From Leifsonia williamsii (GTDB taxonomy: Bacteria > Actinomycetota > Actinomycetes > Actinomycetales > Microbacteriaceae), in the NCBI RefSeq assembly GCF_030433685.1, contig NZ_JAROCF010000001.1:1302001-1366000 (forward strand): a stretch of 64,000 nucleotides of DNA. The letters are read 5' to 3'. The position numbers and the translations under genes are program-made. Of this stretch, positions 62,490 to 64,000 are shown in pieces (position 1 is the first letter of the stretch; each line of letters begins with the position of its first letter). Under the pieces are notes generated by a model. The model was not told where the DNA came from. It saw only the letters and a list, made by a program, of their open reading frames with translations, and ran no database searches.

Positions 62490-63505
62490 TGACGACCCAC
62501 GACACGACCACGGCAGCGGCGCCCCGCCTCGGGGCGCCGCTCGCCGGCCGACGCTCGGGACGGCCGGGGAGACGCGGCAACCGGGCGGCGATCCGCAACC
62601 GCTGGACGGTGCTGGCCTTCATGTCGCCCTGGATCGTCGGGTTCGGGGTGTTCTTCCTCTACCCGCTCGGCGCGACGATCTTCTACTCGTTCACCCGGTA
62701 CGACCTGATCAACGATCCGACCTTCGTCGGGCTGCGCAACTACATCTTCCTGTTCACGCAGGACCCGCTGATCTGGGTCTCCATCCGCAACACCGCGTAT
62801 CTGGTCATCGCGATCACGGTCGGCCGCGTGGTGTACGGCCTGCTCACCGCGCTCGTGCTCTCGAAGATCAAGCGCGGGGCCGGCATCTACCGCACACTCT
62901 TCTACCTGCCGGCCCTCGCGCCGCCGGTGGCCGCGGCGCTCGCGTTCGTGTTCCTCTTCAACCCCGGCACCGGACCGGTCAATCAGTTCCTGGCGTGGTT
63001 CGGCATCAGAGGCCCGCTGTGGTTCAACGACCCGGCGTTCTCGAAGCCGGCACTCACCGTGCTCGCGCTGTGGGCGTCCGGCGAGATCATGGTCGTGCTC
63101 CTCGCGGCGCTGCTCGACGTGCCGGCGGAATACCACGAGGCCGCCTCCCTGGACGGAGCCGGCGCGTTCCGCCGCTTCTGGCACATCACGCTGCCCTCCA
63201 TCTCCCCGGTGCTCCTGTTCGCGGTGGTCAACTCGATCATCGTCGGCCTGCAGTACTTCACCGAGGCGGTGGTGGCCGGCGCTGTCGCGTCCGGATCGTC
63301 CGACGCGGTCGGCAACGCGACCTCGATCGGCTACCCCGACAACTCGACCCTGACCTTCCCGATGTGGCTCTACGAGCAGGGCTTCCACGCATACAACATG
63401 GGCTACGCCTCGACGATGGCCATCGTGCTGTTCCTCGTCTCGGCGGTGTTCACGATCATCCTGGTGCGACGGATGCGCGTCACCGGCGTCCAGGAGGAGG
63501 AGTAG
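62489..63505 (+). CDS. Sugar ABC permease (MalF type), third importer
   Basis: 338 residues. The TGATG overlap with the lipoprotein fixes the start. About six helices follow a basic N-terminus (RRSGRPGRRGNRAAIRNR). The EAA loop is HEAASLDGAGAFRRFWHITLP. The second permease begins two bases after its stop. Confidence 0.93.
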   Translation: MTTHDTTTAAAPRLGAPLAGRRSGRPGRRGNRAAIRNRWTVLAFMSPWIVGFGVFFLYPLGATIFYSFTRYDLINDPTFVGLRNYIFLFTQDPLIWVSIRNTAYLVIAITVGRVVYGLLTALVLSKIKRGAGIYRTLFYLPALAPPVAAALAFVFLFNPGTGPVNQFLAWFGIRGPLWFNDPAFSKPALTVLALWASGEIMVVLLAALLDVPAEYHEAASLDGAGAFRRFWHITLPSISPVLLFAVVNSIIVGLQYFTEAVVAGAVASGSSDAVGNATSIGYPDNSTLTFPMWLYEQGFHAYNMGYASTMAIVLFLVSAVFTIILVRRMRVTGVQEEE

Positions 63506-63507
63506 CA

Positions 63508-64000
63508 GTGACCCTCACGACCACCGCCGTCGCGTCCGCGCGACCCGAGCCCGCCGCCCCGGCCCCTGGCCCCGGCATCGGCCGGCGCACCCGCGATCCG
63601 CGCGCCCGCGCCCGTTCGGTGCTCGGCTGGATCGGTCTCCACGCCGTCGCCATCGCCATGGCGCTCGGCTTCATCGGCCCGATCGTCTTCGTGCTGTTGA
63701 CCGCCGTGATGAGCGACCAGCAGGCGCTCACCAAGGACCTCTGGCCGCACGAGTGGCGCTGGGACAACTTCGGCGCCGTCTTCGAGAAGGCCCCGATGCT
63801 CGGGTACTTCGGCCAGAGCCTGTTCTACTCGCTCACGGCGACCGTCGGAATGCTGCTCTCGAGCGTCCCGATCGCCTACGGGCTGGCCAAGCTGAAGTGG
63901 AAGGGCCGCACCTGGGCCTTCTACCTCGTGATCGTCGCGATGATGCTCCCGCCGCAGGTGATCGCCGTGCCCATGTATGTGATGTGGGCGAAGCTCGGCC
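63508..64000 (+). CDS. Sugar ABC permease (MalG type), third importer, cut by window end
   Basis: 164 codons are visible from GTG 63508, preceded by AGGAGGAGG. An Arg/Pro/Ala-rich N-terminus leads into the first helices (LHAVAIAMALGFIGPIVFVLLTAVM), the SDQQALTKDLWPHEWRWDNF loop and the start of the core (PIAYGLAKLKWKGR, MMLPPQVIAVPMYVMW). The EAA loop lies beyond the edge. Confidence 0.9.
   Translation, partial: MTLTTTAVASARPEPAAPAPGPGIGRRTRDPRARARSVLGWIGLHAVAIAMALGFIGPIVFVLLTAVMSDQQALTKDLWPHEWRWDNFGAVFEKAPMLGYFGQSLFYSLTATVGMLLSSVPIAYGLAKLKWKGRTWAFYLVIVAMMLPPQVIAVPMYVMWAKLG

Overview
The window is high-GC, densely packed DNA with many ATGA/GTGA/TGATG start-stop overlaps. It carries a menaquinone-type polyprenyl synthase, a QcrB-type cytochrome b, LAxTG surface-anchor signals and -10 boxes placed right at start codons. 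Together these point to an actinobacterium, most likely a plant- or soil-associated member of the Microbacteriaceae (Leifsonia-like). The genus is inferred. No insertion sequence, phage, CRISPR array or rRNA was seen, and no gene-free stretch exceeds about 240 bases.

Layout. 1-5.4 kb: the tail of a Lys/Pro/Ala-repeat protein, a long-chain polyprenyl diphosphate synthase, an FprA-like ferredoxin reductase, an OatA-like acyltransferase and YajQ. 5.5-23.8 kb: a glycan-utilisation locus of two divergent operons that meet at a 25-bp palindrome (14823-14847). The minus arm is GH36, GH27, an enolase-superfamily enzyme, an esterase and GH95. The plus arm is two ABC permeases, a second GH95, a binding lipoprotein, a ROK regulator, a second enolase-superfamily enzyme and a PHP phosphoesterase. 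24-30.1 kb: a redox locus built around an ECF41-type sigma factor. 30.2-37.8 kb: a fructosamine (Amadori product) locus with FrlB-like and FrlD-like enzymes, a LacI regulator, an ABC importer and an MFS protein. 37.9-49.4 kb: mixed housekeeping and accessory genes (hydrolases, a TetR/zinc-ribbon pair, an SDR, GH13 with its LacI regulator, a cold-shock protein, a desaturase, a pentapeptide-repeat protein, an aldo-keto reductase) and tRNA-Tyr, tRNA-Thr and tRNA-Met. 49.5-55.6 kb: two adjacent large surface proteins ending in LASTG and LAATG. 55.7-59.8 kb: a flavodoxin-fold oxidoreductase, a Ser/Thr kinase, a universal stress protein, an MFS exporter and an AraC regulator. 59.9-64.0 kb: a ROK regulator and a third sugar ABC importer, cut by the window end.

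The most interesting part is 24.0-30.1 kb. Three copies of a TGTCACA-like -35 and CGGTC -10, each separated by exactly 15 bases, sit upstream of two divergent epimerase paralogues (one of them in operon with the sigma gene) and of an NDH-2-like dehydrogenase operon. That operon encodes a full-length QcrB paralogue in which both ligands of one b-type haem are replaced (Gln129 and Ala229). It is followed by a free-standing homologue of the sigma factor's own C-terminal SnoaL-like domain. This looks like an auto-amplified regulon controlling a non-standard quinone-linked electron path; its function is inference.

Three sugar ABC importers are present without any ATPase, so they probably share one encoded elsewhere. 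Several gene 3' ends carry tandem micro-duplications that include the stop codon.
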